A stretch of DNA of 64,000 bases. Source: Mesorhizobium sp. J8 (GTDB taxonomy: Bacteria; Pseudomonadota; Alphaproteobacteria; Rhizobiales; Rhizobiaceae). The position numbers and the translations under genes were made by a program. The stretch spans positions 4,960,001-5,024,000 of the forward strand of contig NZ_AP024109.1 in assembly GCF_016591715.1 (NCBI RefSeq). Direction: 5' to 3'. This document shows, piece by piece, positions 34,321-44,683 of the stretch (its first letter is position 1; each line of letters opens with the position of its first letter). The notes below the pieces were generated by a model. That model did no database searches. It was given only the letters and a program-made list of their open reading frames with translations, and was not told the DNA's origin.

Positions 34321-36920
34321 GCGCCAATTGGCAAGCCGGCCTGCTTTCGGCGTCTCTGTAGCCAGAAAACCAGACCGAACAGGCAAAGCGCGGGAAGCAC
34401 GAACCAGTAGCGCGATGGACGGTCGTTTGGCACCATCACCCCGGTGATTTCGTCACCGGGCTGCAGCCCGAACTTCGCCGCCTGGCTCCCGAGCCGCACG
34501 ATGCCGACCGTCATGGTATCACCCAGCTCACTGACGCTCAGTCCTGCGCGCTCCAGCCGCTCCGTGGCATTCTTGCCTTCGGCGAGATCGAGCCTGACCA
34601 GCTTTTCGATCTCGTCCCCATTGATGTTGACCGTCTTCAACCTTAGGCGAACCGCCTGCCCCGCCGGCGTCGCATCAACAGTCCGGTTCAACTGCGACAC
34701 CGGTTTTTCAACAAAGGGCTCATCGACCAGATCGAGCCAGTAGCCGGGCCGGAACAGCGTGAAGCAGATCAGCAAGAGGGCTATGGCCTCGTACCACCGA
34801 TTTCGAACAAGGAACCAGTTCTGCGTCGCTGCAACGAAGGCGATCATTGCAAGTGCGGATGTGCCTACGACGAGGACAAAATCCAGCGGTCCCTGCAGGT
34901 CGATCATAAGCAGGCCGTTGTTGAAGATGAAGATGAACGGCAACAGCCCCGTCCTGATTTCGTACTTGAATCCCTGAAAGCCGGTCTTCACCGGATCGGC
35001 GCCGGAAATCGCGGCTGCCGCGTACGCTGCAAGACCGACCGGAGGCGTCACGTCGGCCATCAGCCCGAAATAGAAGACGAAGAGGTGCACGGCCACCAAC
35101 GGCACGGCCAGGTCGTTTTGTGCGGCGAGATCGACCATCACCGGAGCCATCAGTGTCGCGACGACGACATAGCTGGCCGTGGTCGGCATGCCCATGCCCA
35201 GAATGAGGCAGATAACGGCGGCGAACAGCAGCATGACCATGAAGCTGCCGGCCGAGATGAATTCGACAAGCTCTGTCATCACCAGCCCGACGCCGGTTAG
35301 GAGCACTGTGCCGACAATGATGCCGGCGGTTGCAGTGGCGATGCCGACCGTGGTCATGTTGCGCGCGGCGGCCGATAGCCCCTCGACCAGATCGACAAGG
35401 CCTTCCTGCCAACGCGGCGCCAGGCGGCGCTCCTTGCGGAAGAACGCCGTCAGCGGGCGCTGCGTGACGACCAGCGCCATCAGCGCTGCCGAACCCCAGA
35501 AAGCGGAGAGGCCAGGCGAGAGCTCCTCCACCATCAGGCACCAGATGAGGAGCACCACCGGTAGCAGGAAATGCAGGCCCGTTCGTGCCGTCTCACCGAA
35601 ATGGGGTATTTCTCGAATGTCGCCTTTGAGGCTGTCCAGGGGCAGGTCGGGATGCTTTGCCCTGTAGGCGACAAGGCCGACATAGACGACGACAAGGGCT
35701 GCGACGATCATCCATGTCGCGGCGCTGCCGAAGACGGTCTTCGTCCACCCGATGCCATAGTAGACCAGCCCGGCCAGGATCACGAACGCGCATATGCCCA
35801 TCAGCGAGCGCATGGCGCCTTGCAAGGCGGGATGACGGCTGCGCGAAGGCAGACCCTTCAATCCCATCTTCATCGCTTCGATGTCGACGATGTAGAAGAG
35901 CGAGCCGTAGGTGAGCAGCGCCGGAAAGAAGGCGTGCTTGACCACCTCGGCATAGGAAATGCCCACATATTCGGCGATGAGAAAGGCGGCCGCCCCCATC
36001 ACCGGCGGCATGATCTGGCCGTTGACACCCGCCGCGCATTCGATGGCGCCGGCCTTGACCGGCGTGTAGCCGACACGCTTCATCAGGGGAATCGTGAAGG
36101 TGCCGGTGGTGACGACATTGGCGATCGACGATCCTGAAATCATTCCCGTCAGGCCAGAGGCCACGACGCCGGCCTTGGCGGGGCCGCCGCGGTACTTCCC
36201 GAGGACCGAGAAGGCAAGCAGGATGAAGTAGCCACCTGCCCCCGCTCGTTCCAACAGCGTTCCAAACAGGACGAACATGAAAACGACATTGGTCGAGACG
36301 CCGAGGGCAACGCCGAACACGCCTTCGGAGGTGAGCCACATCTGCGAGGCAGCGCGCGACAGCGTCGCACCCTTGTGCGCCAGCAGGCCCGGCATGTACG
36401 GCCCGACGAAGATGTAGATCAGCATCAGCCCGGCAATGATGGTGATGGCGGGGCCGACGGCGCGCCGGGCGGCTTCCATCAGGACGACGATGCCGACGAT
36501 GGAGATGACGAGGTCCGCTGTCGTGGGAAGCCCGGGCCGCGTGGCGATCTCATTGTAGAATATGACCAGGTAAAGTGCCGCGGCCGCACCCGCGACGGCA
36601 AGCACCCAGTCGGGCAGCGGAACGCGGCTGCGCGAGGAGCTTTTGAAAGCGGGAAAGGTGACGAGTGCCAGGAACAACGCAAAGGCCAGATGGATCGCGC
36701 GCGCGATCCCGTCGCTGACGACGCCGAAGCCGAGCATGTATGGGATCGGCGAGGAGTACCAAAGCTGGAACAGCGACCAGGCCAGCGACACGGCCATAAC
36801 AAGATGCGCGGCGAGTCCCGTCGGCTTGCGCCCGCCGGTATCGGCCTCCGCCACGATCTCATTGAGCTTGTCGAAGTCGACGTCTTCAGGCGCATCCGCC
36901 TGGCGGAACTGATCTGTCAT
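34311..36920 (-). CDS. TRAP transporter fused permease, TAXI type
   Basis: 869 residues with many membrane segments. The small (DctQ-like) and large (DctM-like) TRAP subunits are fused, as is usual for TAXI systems: MSLAWSLFQLWY-type N-terminal spans, then GVVASGLTGMISGSSIANVVTTG and GMGMPTTASYVVVATLMAPV of the large subunit. A C-terminal DUF3394-like part has GLQPGDEITGVMVP and a last span. It uses an ion gradient to import a substrate delivered by the TAXI binding protein encoded upstream. The aminotransferase and BKACE genes nearby suggest an amino- or keto-acid substrate. Confidence 0.94.
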   Translation of the reverse strand: MTDQFRQADAPEDVDFDKLNEIVAEADTGGRKPTGLAAHLVMAVSLAWSLFQLWYSSPIPYMLGFGVVSDGIARAIHLAFALFLALVTFPAFKSSSRSRVPLPDWVLAVAGAAAALYLVIFYNEIATRPGLPTTADLVISIVGIVVLMEAARRAVGPAITIIAGLMLIYIFVGPYMPGLLAHKGATLSRAASQMWLTSEGVFGVALGVSTNVVFMFVLFGTLLERAGAGGYFILLAFSVLGKYRGGPAKAGVVASGLTGMISGSSIANVVTTGTFTIPLMKRVGYTPVKAGAIECAAGVNGQIMPPVMGAAAFLIAEYVGISYAEVVKHAFFPALLTYGSLFYIVDIEAMKMGLKGLPSRSRHPALQGAMRSLMGICAFVILAGLVYYGIGWTKTVFGSAATWMIVAALVVVYVGLVAYRAKHPDLPLDSLKGDIREIPHFGETARTGLHFLLPVVLLIWCLMVEELSPGLSAFWGSAALMALVVTQRPLTAFFRKERRLAPRWQEGLVDLVEGLSAAARNMTTVGIATATAGIIVGTVLLTGVGLVMTELVEFISAGSFMVMLLFAAVICLILGMGMPTTASYVVVATLMAPVMVDLAAQNDLAVPLVAVHLFVFYFGLMADVTPPVGLAAYAAAAISGADPVKTGFQGFKYEIRTGLLPFIFIFNNGLLMIDLQGPLDFVLVVGTSALAMIAFVAATQNWFLVRNRWYEAIALLLICFTLFRPGYWLDLVDEPFVEKPVSQLNRTVDATPAGQAVRLRLKTVNINGDEIEKLVRLDLAEGKNATERLERAGLSVSELGDTMTVGIVRLGSQAAKFGLQPGDEITGVMVPNDRPSRYWFVLPALCLFGLVFWLQRRRKQAGLPIGAAP

Positions 36921-37007
36921 CGCTCTCCCCTCGACCGGATTTTTTCATTCTGGTCGTTTCGGTTTGCGGCCGGGCTGCCGTCCAAGGCAGCCCTCCATGT
37001 CGAAGGT

Positions 37008-37976
37008 TCAGAGCCAGCCTTTCTCCTTGTAGTAACGCTCGGCGCCCGGATGCAGCGGCGCCGAAAGGCCGGCCTTGACCATCTCCTTCGGGTCGAGATT
37101 GGCGAAGGCCGGATGCAGCTTCTTGAAGTCGTCGAAATTCTCGAAAACCGCCTTGACCATTTCGTAGACCACGTCGTCCGGGGTCTTGGCGCTGGTCACT
37201 ACGGTGGCGCGCACGCCGAACGTTGTCGTGGGATCTGGGTTGTTGGCATACATGCCGCCTGGGATGGTCGCGACGGAATAATAAGGATGCGCCTTGACGA
37301 GCGCATCCACGGCGGGCCCCGTCAGCGGAATGAGCTTGGCGCCGCACGCCGTGGTCGGATCCTGGATCGCGGCGGAGGGATGCCCAACGCCGTAGAAGAA
37401 GCCGTCGATCTTGTTGTCGCAAAGTGCGCTGCCCTGTTCGTCAGCCTTGAGCTCGGCGGCGAGCGAAAAGTCCTTCAGCGTCCAGCCCATCTGTTTCAGC
37501 AGCTCTTCCATCGAGGAGCGAGTGCCTGAGCCGGGATTGCCGACGTTGAAGCGCTTGCCCTTGAAATCCTCAAAGACCTTCACGCCGGCATCCGGACGCG
37601 CCAGCACGGTGAACGGCTCGGGGTGGACCGAAAAGACCGCGCGCAGGTCCTTGATTGCCTTACCGTCGAAATTGCCGGCGCCGTTATAGGCCTGGAACTG
37701 AACGTCTGATTGGGCAAGCCCGAAATCGAGATCGCCGGTAGCGATAGCGTTGACGTTGAAGACGGAGCCGCCGGTCGATTCGGTCGAGCAGCGTATGCCT
37801 GTCTTCTGCCGGTCCTTGTTCATGAGCCGGCAGATGGCGCCGCCCACGGCATAATAAACTCCAGTCACACCGCCGGTACCGATGGTGACGAATTTCTGCT
37901 CCGCAAATGAAGGTGTGGCCGCCAGCAGACATCCCGCCGTGGCGGCGGCTATCAACATTTTCAGCAAATGACGCAT
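37008..37976 (-). CDS. TAXI-family TRAP solute-binding protein
   Basis: 322 residues with a signal peptide ending near ATPSFA. The mature start, [28 protein letters not shown], is the TAXI family signature, followed by [25 protein letters not shown]. It is a periplasmic receptor that hands the substrate to the fused permease encoded 87 bases downstream. Length is standard. The ligand cannot be predicted; characterised relatives are few and include glutamate/glutamine-like binding. Confidence 0.94.
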   Translation of the reverse strand: MRHLLKMLIAAATAGCLLAATPSFAEQKFVTIGTGGVTGVYYAVGGAICRLMNKDRQKTGIRCSTESTGGSVFNVNAIATGDLDFGLAQSDVQFQAYNGAGNFDGKAIKDLRAVFSVHPEPFTVLARPDAGVKVFEDFKGKRFNVGNPGSGTRSSMEELLKQMGWTLKDFSLAAELKADEQGSALCDNKIDGFFYGVGHPSAAIQDPTTACGAKLIPLTGPAVDALVKAHPYYSVATIPGGMYANNPDPTTTFGVRATVVTSAKTPDDVVYEMVKAVFENFDDFKKLHPAFANLDPKEMVKAGLSAPLHPGAERYYKEKGWL

Positions 37977-38020
37977 TCGACTTCCTCCTGGTGATGCCCC
38001 GGCCTTGCGCCGGGCTCTGG

Positions 38021-39367
38021 TCAGGCGCGCTCCGAAAAATCGGGAGCGCGCAAGGCTGCATCGACGGCATCGCCGAGCCGTTCGACGATGGCGTCGATGT
38101 CCTGGCTGGTGGAAATGAAGGGCGGCGCGAGCAGCACATGGTCACCGCGGGCGCCATCGATCGTGCCGCCCATCGGATAAACCATCAATCCGTTGTGCAT
38201 CGCTTCGCGCTTGATGCGCGCGTTGAGTTTCAGCGCCGGATCGAAAGGCTCCTTCGAACCACGATCCGCCACGAGTTCGATCGCCTGGAACAGGCCGCGG
38301 CCACGAATGTCTCCGACATGATGATGATTGCCGAAACGTTCCCTCAGGCGCCGCTCCAGATGCAGGCCCGTCGCCCTGACGTTGTCGAGCAGATGGTCGC
38401 GGCGGATCACCTCCTGGACGGCAAGCCCAGCCGCCGCGGCCATCGGATGGCCCATATAGGTGTGGCCGTGCTGAAAGAAGCCGGATCCGTTCGCGAACGA
38501 GTCGAAGACATGCCGGCCGAGCAGCACGGCGCCGATGGGCTGATAGCCTCCGCCGAGTCCCTTGGCGATGGTCAAGAGATCGGGAGCGACGCCTTCCTGT
38601 TCACATGCGTGAAGCGTGCCGGTGCGGCCCATGCCGCACATCACCTCGTCCAGGATGAGCAGGACGCCGTAGCGGTCGCAAATCGCTCGGACGCGCTTGA
38701 GATAATCAGCCACCGGCGGCACGGCTCCGGCAGTCGCGCCGACCACCGTTTCGGCGACGAAGGCGATGACCTCGCCGGCGCCGAGTTCGAGTATCTTGTC
38801 CTCCAGGGCCTGCGCCGCCCGTGCCGCGTAGTCGGCGTTGCTTTCGCCGGGCAGCTGGTAGCGATAGGCGAAGCACGGATCGATATGGTGCGTTTGGATG
38901 AGCAGCGGCTGAAACTGCCGCCGCCGCCATTCATTGCCCCCTGCTGCGAGCGCGCCGAGCGTGTTGCCGTGATAACTCTGGCGGCGGGCAATCACGTGGC
39001 GGCGCTGCGGTTCGCCTTTCTCCACGAAATACTGCCGCGCCATCTTCAGCGCGGCCTCGACAGCCTCCGATCCGCCGCTGACGAGATAGACATGGCTGAT
39101 ACCAGCGGGTGCGTCTTCAACGAGGCGGTCGGCCAGCCGCTCGGCAATTTCGGTGGTGAAGAAACTAGTGTGCGCATAGGCAATGCGGTCGAGCTGATCA
39201 CGCATGGCCGCAATGACACCTGGATGGCCATGGCCAAGGCACGAGACAGCCGCGCCGCCCGATGCGTCGATGTAAGCGCGGCCGTCGCTGTCGAATATGC
39301 GGATGCCCTTGCCGCCCACTGCGCGGGGGAGCGAGCCTTTGACGGTGCGGTGGAGCAGATGGGTCAT
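38021..39367 (-). CDS. Class III PLP-dependent aminotransferase
   Basis: 448 residues of the fold-type I class III family. PLP contacts are visible: [25 protein letters not shown], Asp240 in [14 protein letters not shown], and the Schiff-base Lys269 in [12 protein letters not shown]. Such enzymes move an omega- or beta-amino group to pyruvate or 2-oxoglutarate. The start overlaps the stop of the RpiR gene by four bases, so enzyme and regulator share a transcript. Together with the BKACE enzyme it could turn an amino acid into a keto acid and then cleave it. Confidence 0.94.
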   Translation of the reverse strand: MTHLLHRTVKGSLPRAVGGKGIRIFDSDGRAYIDASGGAAVSCLGHGHPGVIAAMRDQLDRIAYAHTSFFTTEIAERLADRLVEDAPAGISHVYLVSGGSEAVEAALKMARQYFVEKGEPQRRHVIARRQSYHGNTLGALAAGGNEWRRRQFQPLLIQTHHIDPCFAYRYQLPGESNADYAARAAQALEDKILELGAGEVIAFVAETVVGATAGAVPPVADYLKRVRAICDRYGVLLILDEVMCGMGRTGTLHACEQEGVAPDLLTIAKGLGGGYQPIGAVLLGRHVFDSFANGSGFFQHGHTYMGHPMAAAAGLAVQEVIRRDHLLDNVRATGLHLERRLRERFGNHHHVGDIRGRGLFQAIELVADRGSKEPFDPALKLNARIKREAMHNGLMVYPMGGTIDGARGDHVLLAPPFISTSQDIDAIVERLGDAVDAALRAPDFSERA

Positions 39368-40251
39368 TTCTTGCCCAGACGCGGTTTGAGGTGAACGTTG
39401 AGCGCGGCATGATGCTCATCGGTACGTCGCAGTTCCGCCAAGGCCTGCTCGCCGCCGTGGCCGGCAAGGAGCGCAGCTAGGATTTCCGCGACAGCAAAGG
39501 CCGGCGCCATGGTGTGGAAGAAGGACGGACTTTGCGTCGGCACGAGGATGACCTTCGTTGCGATCTGAGCGAGCGGCGCTACCTCGCTATCCGTGATCGC
39601 AACGAGGGGGACACCGCGCCTGGCGGCATATTCGGCGATCTCCACCGTCTGGCGCGTGTAGGGGAGCACGCTCGCCACCAGCAGCACGTCGTCGGGGGTG
39701 GCGCGGCCTATCGCATCGGCGCCGGTTCCGGCCACGCCGTCGAGCAGCACCGATCGATTGCCGACGAGCGAGAGGACGTAGTGCACGTGCCAGGCAACGG
39801 GGTGGCTGGAGCGCAGGCCGAGGCAATAGATCCGCCGCGCCGACGAGAGGCAACTCGCGGCCGCCACGATCTGATCCAGAACCTCCGGTCTCGAAAGCCG
39901 GTCGATATGGGCGGCGAGCGCATCCATCATCTCGGCGGCCTGGCCGCGATCGCCCCTGAGTTTCTGGCTGAGCACCTGGATCCCGGCTTTTCCGGCAAAG
40001 CCCTGGTATCCGCTTCGAACCGCTGCCGCGTAGGTATCGCGTATGACGTCGTAACCCTCGAAGCCGAGATGCTTGGCGAGACGCGTCATCGTGGCCGGCT
40101 GCACGCCTGCCCGCCGCGCCTGTTCGCGCATCGAAAGAAGCGCCACGTCGCTGGGATGGTCGAGCATGTAGCGCGCTGCGGCCTGCAACTGCGTCGACAT
40201 GCCGTCGAACTCTGCGATGATGCGTTCCGTCAAAGGCCCCTGACCCATCAA
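39364..40251 (-). CDS. MurR/RpiR-family transcriptional regulator
   Basis: 295 residues. The N-terminal HTH_6 domain (about 1-80) has PSDVALLSMREQARRAGVQPATMTRLAKHLG-like helices, here split across residues 33-64. A SIS sugar/phosphate isomerase-type effector domain (about 125-265) has RRIYCLGLRSSHPVAWH and VLPYTRQTVEIAEYAARRG. It is likely to control the divergent BKACE gene and its own operon with the aminotransferase and TRAP genes. The 55-base divergent region has an AAGTGATTCAC-type sequence that could be its site. Confidence 0.92.
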   Translation of the reverse strand: MMGQGPLTERIIAEFDGMSTQLQAAARYMLDHPSDVALLSMREQARRAGVQPATMTRLAKHLGFEGYDVIRDTYAAAVRSGYQGFAGKAGIQVLSQKLRGDRGQAAEMMDALAAHIDRLSRPEVLDQIVAAASCLSSARRIYCLGLRSSHPVAWHVHYVLSLVGNRSVLLDGVAGTGADAIGRATPDDVLLVASVLPYTRQTVEIAEYAARRGVPLVAITDSEVAPLAQIATKVILVPTQSPSFFHTMAPAFAVAEILAALLAGHGGEQALAELRRTDEHHAALNVHLKPRLGKK

Positions 40252-40306
40252 GACAGTCTGGCGCGCTTCTATCCTGTTTGCAACAAGTGATTCACAAGTT
40301 ATCGTA

Positions 40307-41185
40307 ATGATCCAATTGTCTGGTCACGGCACGATGTCCCGATCCTCCGATAGGCCGGTTGCCATTGCCGTTGCGCCGAATGGCGGCCGGCGCACCAAGG
40401 CCGACCATCCGGCCTTGCCCATGACGCCTGCCGAGCTCGCTCGATCGGCGGCCGAATGCCTCGAGGCGGGCGCGTCAATGATCCACCTGCACGTGCGCGA
40501 CCGGCACGGCCAGCACATTCTCGATCCTGACGCCTATCGGGCTGCCATTCTTGCCGTTCGCCAGGCGGTCGGCGATGCGATGGTGGTGCAGATCACAAGC
40601 GAGTCGCTTGGCGCATACGAGGCCGGAAAGCAGATGGACGTGGTGCGACAGACCAAGCCCGAGGCGGTGTCGCTCGCGCTGCGTGAGCTTGTGCCCGGCA
40701 GAGATGCCGAGTCAGACTTTGCGGCGTTCCTCGCTTGGCTGAAGCGTGAAAGCATAGCGCCGCAGATCATCCTTTATGAGCCCGGCGAGGCTTTGTATCT
40801 GTTCGACATGCACCGGCGCGGCCTGATCCCCTGGGACCACATTCCCGTGCTTTTGGTTCTCGGCCGCTATACGGCGTCACAGCAGTCTGCCCCGAACGAT
40901 CTGCTGCCGTTTCTTTCGCCCGGCATTCCACGCTTCCGGTCGTTCATGGTCTGCGCCTTCGGCCGTGACGAGGCTGCCTGCGTATGCGCGGGAGCATTGT
41001 TTGGTGGAGACGTCCGGGTCGGGTTCGAAAACAATCTCCTACTGCCGGACGGTTCCATGGCGGCATCGAATGCGGTTCTGGTCCATACCGTGACGCAGCA
41101 GCTGCGGGGATTTGGCCGCTCAATCGGGTCCGCCGCCTCGTTGCGCCACGACTGGGAGGCTGGAGACGGCGACGAACAGCCTTGA
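40307..41185 (+). CDS. BKACE (3-keto-5-aminohexanoate cleavage) family enzyme
   Basis: 292 residues from the ATG at 40307; an ATG at 40334 is equally possible because neither has a clear ribosome site. A TIM-barrel opens with IAVAPNGGRRTKADHPALP. The zinc-binding MIHLHVRD (His60 and His62) is present, as is MVVQITSESLG. BKACE enzymes condense a beta-keto acid with acetyl-CoA to give acetoacetate and a new CoA thioester. It is divergent from the RpiR/aminotransferase/TRAP genes, suggesting that the beta-keto acid comes from the imported compound after transamination. Confidence 0.92.
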   Translation: MIQLSGHGTMSRSSDRPVAIAVAPNGGRRTKADHPALPMTPAELARSAAECLEAGASMIHLHVRDRHGQHILDPDAYRAAILAVRQAVGDAMVVQITSESLGAYEAGKQMDVVRQTKPEAVSLALRELVPGRDAESDFAAFLAWLKRESIAPQIILYEPGEALYLFDMHRRGLIPWDHIPVLLVLGRYTASQQSAPNDLLPFLSPGIPRFRSFMVCAFGRDEAACVCAGALFGGDVRVGFENNLLLPDGSMAASNAVLVHTVTQQLRGFGRSIGSAASLRHDWEAGDGDEQP

Positions 41186-41310
41186 AAGGCATTGTCGGGC
41201 CACTCTGCTTCGGTCGCAAAGACGGGGCACTCCCGAAGCGAAGGCGCTCAATCTACTCGGCCTGAATTGGGCCTGGTTTTGACGAGAGAGGGCAAGCCAA
41301 TGAGGGAAGG

Positions 41311-41916
41311 TCAGCGCAGGTGGGTTTCGGCGGTCTTGCTGTCTTGCGCGCCAGTATCCCAATGGTCGTCTGAAAATTGACGCCGGCGCTCGATCAGCGC
41401 CTGAGGCGAGCTTTCCCCGAGCGACTCCAGAACACCCGCACGGGCACGGTTAAGGCGGCTTTTGACCGTGCCGATGGCACAACCGCAGATCTCCGCGGTC
41501 TCTTCGTAGCTGACGCCCAGCACGCCGATCAGCATCAAAACCTCACGCTGCTGCGAGGGCAGCTTCTGGATGGCTTGATGCACTTCCCTGCTTTGGACGG
41601 ACCACTCCTGGGACGGTTCCGAAATCGGCCGGCTGGAGGCGCATTCGAGCAGCCCGGGCGTCTCCCGCGCCGCGGCTTTGATGCGCGTAAAATGCGTGTT
41701 GCGCATGATCGTAAACAGCCAGGACTTCAGGCGCGTGCCCGGCTCGAACTTGTCCTGGTTGGCAAGTCCCTTGGCCAATGTCTCCTGGACGAGATCGTCG
41801 GCGTCGTCGGGCACCCGACAGAAAGTTCGCGCAAAAGCCCGCAAGGCAGGAATAAGATCGACGACGGAGATCTCACCGCCGTCAGGGTTCGGCAAATTAT
41901 GCTCTCTAGGTGACAA
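41311..41916 (-). CDS. ECF sigma factor, EcfG (ECF15)-like
   Basis: 201 residues with region 2 (PALRAFARTFC, DADDLVQETLAKGL, SWLFTIMRN) and region 4 (LPSQQREVLMLIGVLGVSYEETAEICGCAIGTVKSRLNRAR, here quoted as non-contiguous landmarks: LPSQQREVL, SYEETAEI, GTVKSRLNRAR). This resembles the EcfG group that drives the general stress response. No nepR or phyR is adjacent, so it may be a paralogue of the main EcfG. Several consensus promoters for such a factor occur in the window. Its own upstream region carries a GGAAC element, suggesting autoregulation. Confidence 0.88.
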   Translation of the reverse strand: MSPREHNLPNPDGGEISVVDLIPALRAFARTFCRVPDDADDLVQETLAKGLANQDKFEPGTRLKSWLFTIMRNTHFTRIKAAARETPGLLECASSRPISEPSQEWSVQSREVHQAIQKLPSQQREVLMLIGVLGVSYEETAEICGCAIGTVKSRLNRARAGVLESLGESSPQALIERRRQFSDDHWDTGAQDSKTAETHLR

Positions 41917-41963
41917 TTTTCCGGACCCAGCAAACAGGAGTGGATGAGATGCAGACTAGGGAA

Positions 41964-41988
41964 AATGCCTGAGAAAGAGGAACGTTCC
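41964..41988 (-). promoter_or_regulatory. Candidate autoregulatory promoter of the ECF sigma gene
   Basis: On the minus strand GGAAC (41984-41988), 16 bases, CATT (41964-41967), 47 bases before the sigma factor start. The -35 is embedded in the palindrome GGAACGTTCC (41979-41988). The -10 is a weaker match than the others in the window. Confidence 0.4.
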
Positions 41989-42527
41989 TAAGTTTCACCG
42001 CCTTCGCGCAGGTTTGACTGAGACGATCGGGCGGAAAGAAATTAATCCGTCGTTATAGGTATTATGCAATTTTTCCGGAAATTATATGGAAGCAGAATGA
42101 GGGATTTTTCAATATTCGAAACTTGTACTTTTTGTCTCTAAAGAAGCGCCCGTTACGGTCGGGAGCGAGACTTGCCGAAACCTCTAGCGCCTGCCCGAAA
42201 GCCGCGTAGCCGGTTGCGGCTGCTCTTCCGGCGCAGACCGATCAGACGTTGTTTGCCCGCACTTGCCGCAGGGTGAGGTCGCGGTTGCCGCAATTCGTCG
42301 TTGCGCAGTGTTCCTCTCCAAGACCAGTTCCGCCTTCTCGGCGGGAGAGAAGCTGGTCGCCGTCATCACGCGCTACTACAAAAAGGAACAAATCCGTGAA
42401 CACGGCCTGGTCGGCCTGGAGTTGCCCAACTCGTGCCACATTGAAGGGTCCATTTTTTATTCCCTGCAAATGCCTCCAAGGCTTTGCAAGAAAATGACAA
42501 TTTTCGATTTATGAGCGGGAGGTATCC
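41989..42527. other. AT-rich intergenic region
   Basis: About 540 bases between the divergent sigma factor and NEW3 genes. The part from 42030 to 42140 is markedly richer in A and T than the surroundings. No supported gene was found. Confidence 0.45.
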
Positions 42528-43745
42528 ATGATTCCTGCGGGTATTCGCGCGCCCTTTTCGATCCCGACACCCTGTATCACAGCAGCCCTGATCGCAATCG
42601 GTCTCGCTTCAACCGCACCCCAGGCATACGCACAGTCGGCCGCGAGTGCGGCTGCTCAGCCGCCGAGCGGCTTGTGGCTGACCACGCCCTATCCGGAGTT
42701 CTCGGCCCAGGCAGGGAAGAACGTCAGCGTGCCCTTGAACCTGGCCAACCGCGGTCTGCCGCCGCAACGCGTCGAGCTCGGTGTCGATGGCCTGCCTGAT
42801 GGCTGGAAGTGGGAGATCGACGGCGGCGGCAAACCCGTCACCGCGGCAATTGCCGGGTCGGACGGCACGGTCAGCCTCACGCTGAAGTTGACGCCTCCGA
42901 CGGGCGACCTCGGCAAGGCCGTGAACTTTGCCGTGTCCGGCAAGGCTTCTACAGAGGCTTTGAAATTGCCGATGGCGATGACGCTCACTAAGACCGAGCC
43001 TGCGAAGCTGACGCTGGAGCCAAAGCTGCCAGCGTTGCGCGGCACCGCCAAATCGGCTTTCGACTTCCAGGTCGACATCAAGAACGACGGCCAAGAGGAC
43101 TCTACTGTCAATCTACTGTCGAAGGCGCCACCCGGCTTCCAGGTGACCTTCAAGCAGGGCTACGGCTCGCAGGAACTGACCAGCTTGCCGCTGAAGGCGG
43201 GAGAATCGAAAACGCTGTCCGTCAGCGTCCAGCCGCCCGACAACGCCGAGGCGGGCCAGTATCCGGTGGCCGTAGCCGCCAGCGGCGGCGCCGCCAACGC
43301 CGACACCAAACTGCTGCTCGACATCACCGGCAGGCCATCCGTTTCTCTTTCAGGGCCGCAGGGGCGGCTTTCGGGCGATGCAACGGCGGGTCAGGAGCGT
43401 ACCTTCACATTCACACTGTCGAACAGCGGGTCGGCCCCTGCCCGCGATCTGAAGCTTTCGGCGAGCCCGCCATCTGGCTGGAAAGTCACCTTCAATCCCG
43501 AGAAAGTCGAGGAGATCGCACCAGGCGGAACAGCCGATGTCGGCGTCTCGATGACACCTTCGACCCAGGCGATCGCTGGCGACTACATGGTCTCGGTCCG
43601 CGCCAATGGAGACGGCGCATCCGATAGCGCCAATTTCCGGGTGACGGTGCGCACATCCACGATGTGGGGCGTGACCGGCCTTGGCGTCATCGGCGCCTCT
43701 GCGTTGATGCTGGCCTTTGCCGTAACGCGGTATGGACGGCGATGA
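42528..43745 (+). CDS. NEW3-domain membrane-anchored protein
   Basis: 405 residues. A signal peptide ends near AYAQ; several tandem immunoglobulin-like NEW3 domains follow (repeated patterns such as [52 protein letters not shown]). A single membrane span ([14 protein letters not shown]) and a short basic tail end the protein. It would sit outside the inner membrane, anchored at its C-terminus. Its stop overlaps the ABC ATPase start by four bases, so it is the first gene of a three-gene export unit. Possibly it interacts with the exported molecule. Confidence 0.85.
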   Translation: MIPAGIRAPFSIPTPCITAALIAIGLASTAPQAYAQSAASAAAQPPSGLWLTTPYPEFSAQAGKNVSVPLNLANRGLPPQRVELGVDGLPDGWKWEIDGGGKPVTAAIAGSDGTVSLTLKLTPPTGDLGKAVNFAVSGKASTEALKLPMAMTLTKTEPAKLTLEPKLPALRGTAKSAFDFQVDIKNDGQEDSTVNLLSKAPPGFQVTFKQGYGSQELTSLPLKAGESKTLSVSVQPPDNAEAGQYPVAVAASGGAANADTKLLLDITGRPSVSLSGPQGRLSGDATAGQERTFTFTLSNSGSAPARDLKLSASPPSGWKVTFNPEKVEEIAPGGTADVGVSMTPSTQAIAGDYMVSVRANGDGASDSANFRVTVRTSTMWGVTGLGVIGASALMLAFAVTRYGRR

Positions 43746-44683
43746 GCCCGGTCATCGAAGCACGGGGCCTTGTCAAGCGCTACGGTCGTTTTGCGGCGGT
43801 TGACGGCATCGATCTCACCGTCGAGAAGGGCGAGGTCTTCGGCTTGCTCGGCCCCAATGGCTCGGGAAAGACCACCACCATACTCTTGCTTCTCGGTCTG
43901 ACGGAGCCGACCGCGGGCTCGATCACTGTGCTCGGACTCGATCCGTTGCGCCAGCCGCTGGCCGTCAAACGGCGGGTCGGTTATCTGCCGGACCAGATTG
44001 GCTTTTACGATCATCTGACCGCATGGGAAAATCTGGCCTTCACAGCAAGGCTTGCGGGCCTGATATCGAAACAGGCGCAGGGACGGATTGCCGATGCCCT
44101 CGGGAGGGTGCGGCTCACGGAGGTCGCCCATCGCCGCGTCGCGACTTTCTCGCGCGGCATGCGCCAGCGGCTCGGGCTGGCAGAAGTGCTGGTCAAACAG
44201 GCCGAGATCGCCATTCTCGACGAGCCGACTTCCGGCCTCGACCCGCAGTCGACGCAGGAACTGCTGGACTTGATCCGCGAGCTGGCGGCCGAGGGCGTGA
44301 CGTTCATGCTTTCCTCTCATCAACTCGCCATGATGCAGACGATCTGCGGCCGTGTGGCCCTTTTTCGTAGAGGCCAGGTCGGCCTCGTCGGCCGGGTCGA
44401 GGATCTCACCGCCAATGTTCTTGGCGGCACGTTCAGGATCGAAGTCGAAATCGAGAAAGCAGATCTGGTCAAGGTGCTGGCCGGGGTGCCGCACGTATCG
44501 GGCCTGACGCGCTTGCAGGACGAGCGCTGGCGCGTCGACGCCGCCGCCGACGTGCGGGCCGATGTCGCGCGCCGCATCATTGGCGCCGGCGGAGCACTTC
44601 ATTCCATCACGATGAGCCAGACCACTCTCGACGAGGTCTATGTTCGCTTTTTCGAAGGAGAGAACCATGACGTCGCGGCGTGA
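43742..44683 (+). CDS. ABC-2-type transporter ATP-binding protein
   Basis: 313 residues from the ATG at 43742, inside the stop of the NEW3 gene. Walker [10 protein letters not shown], signature FSRGMRQR, Walker [13 protein letters not shown] and the H-loop MLSSHQL are present. A C-terminal extension of about 90 residues is typical of exporters of the NosF/CcmA-like class. It pairs with the permease that begins 17 bases before its stop. The complex probably exports or handles a lipid, peptide or cofactor; the target is unknown. Confidence 0.92.
   Translation: MSPVIEARGLVKRYGRFAAVDGIDLTVEKGEVFGLLGPNGSGKTTTILLLLGLTEPTAGSITVLGLDPLRQPLAVKRRVGYLPDQIGFYDHLTAWENLAFTARLAGLISKQAQGRIADALGRVRLTEVAHRRVATFSRGMRQRLGLAEVLVKQAEIAILDEPTSGLDPQSTQELLDLIRELAAEGVTFMLSSHQLAMMQTICGRVALFRRGQVGLVGRVEDLTANVLGGTFRIEVEIEKADLVKVLAGVPHVSGLTRLQDERWRVDAAADVRADVARRIIGAGGALHSITMSQTTLDEVYVRFFEGENHDVAA

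Noticed and set aside
37907..39394. Open frame of 495 codons on the plus strand
   Set aside because: Antisense to the class III aminotransferase; no recognisable domain.
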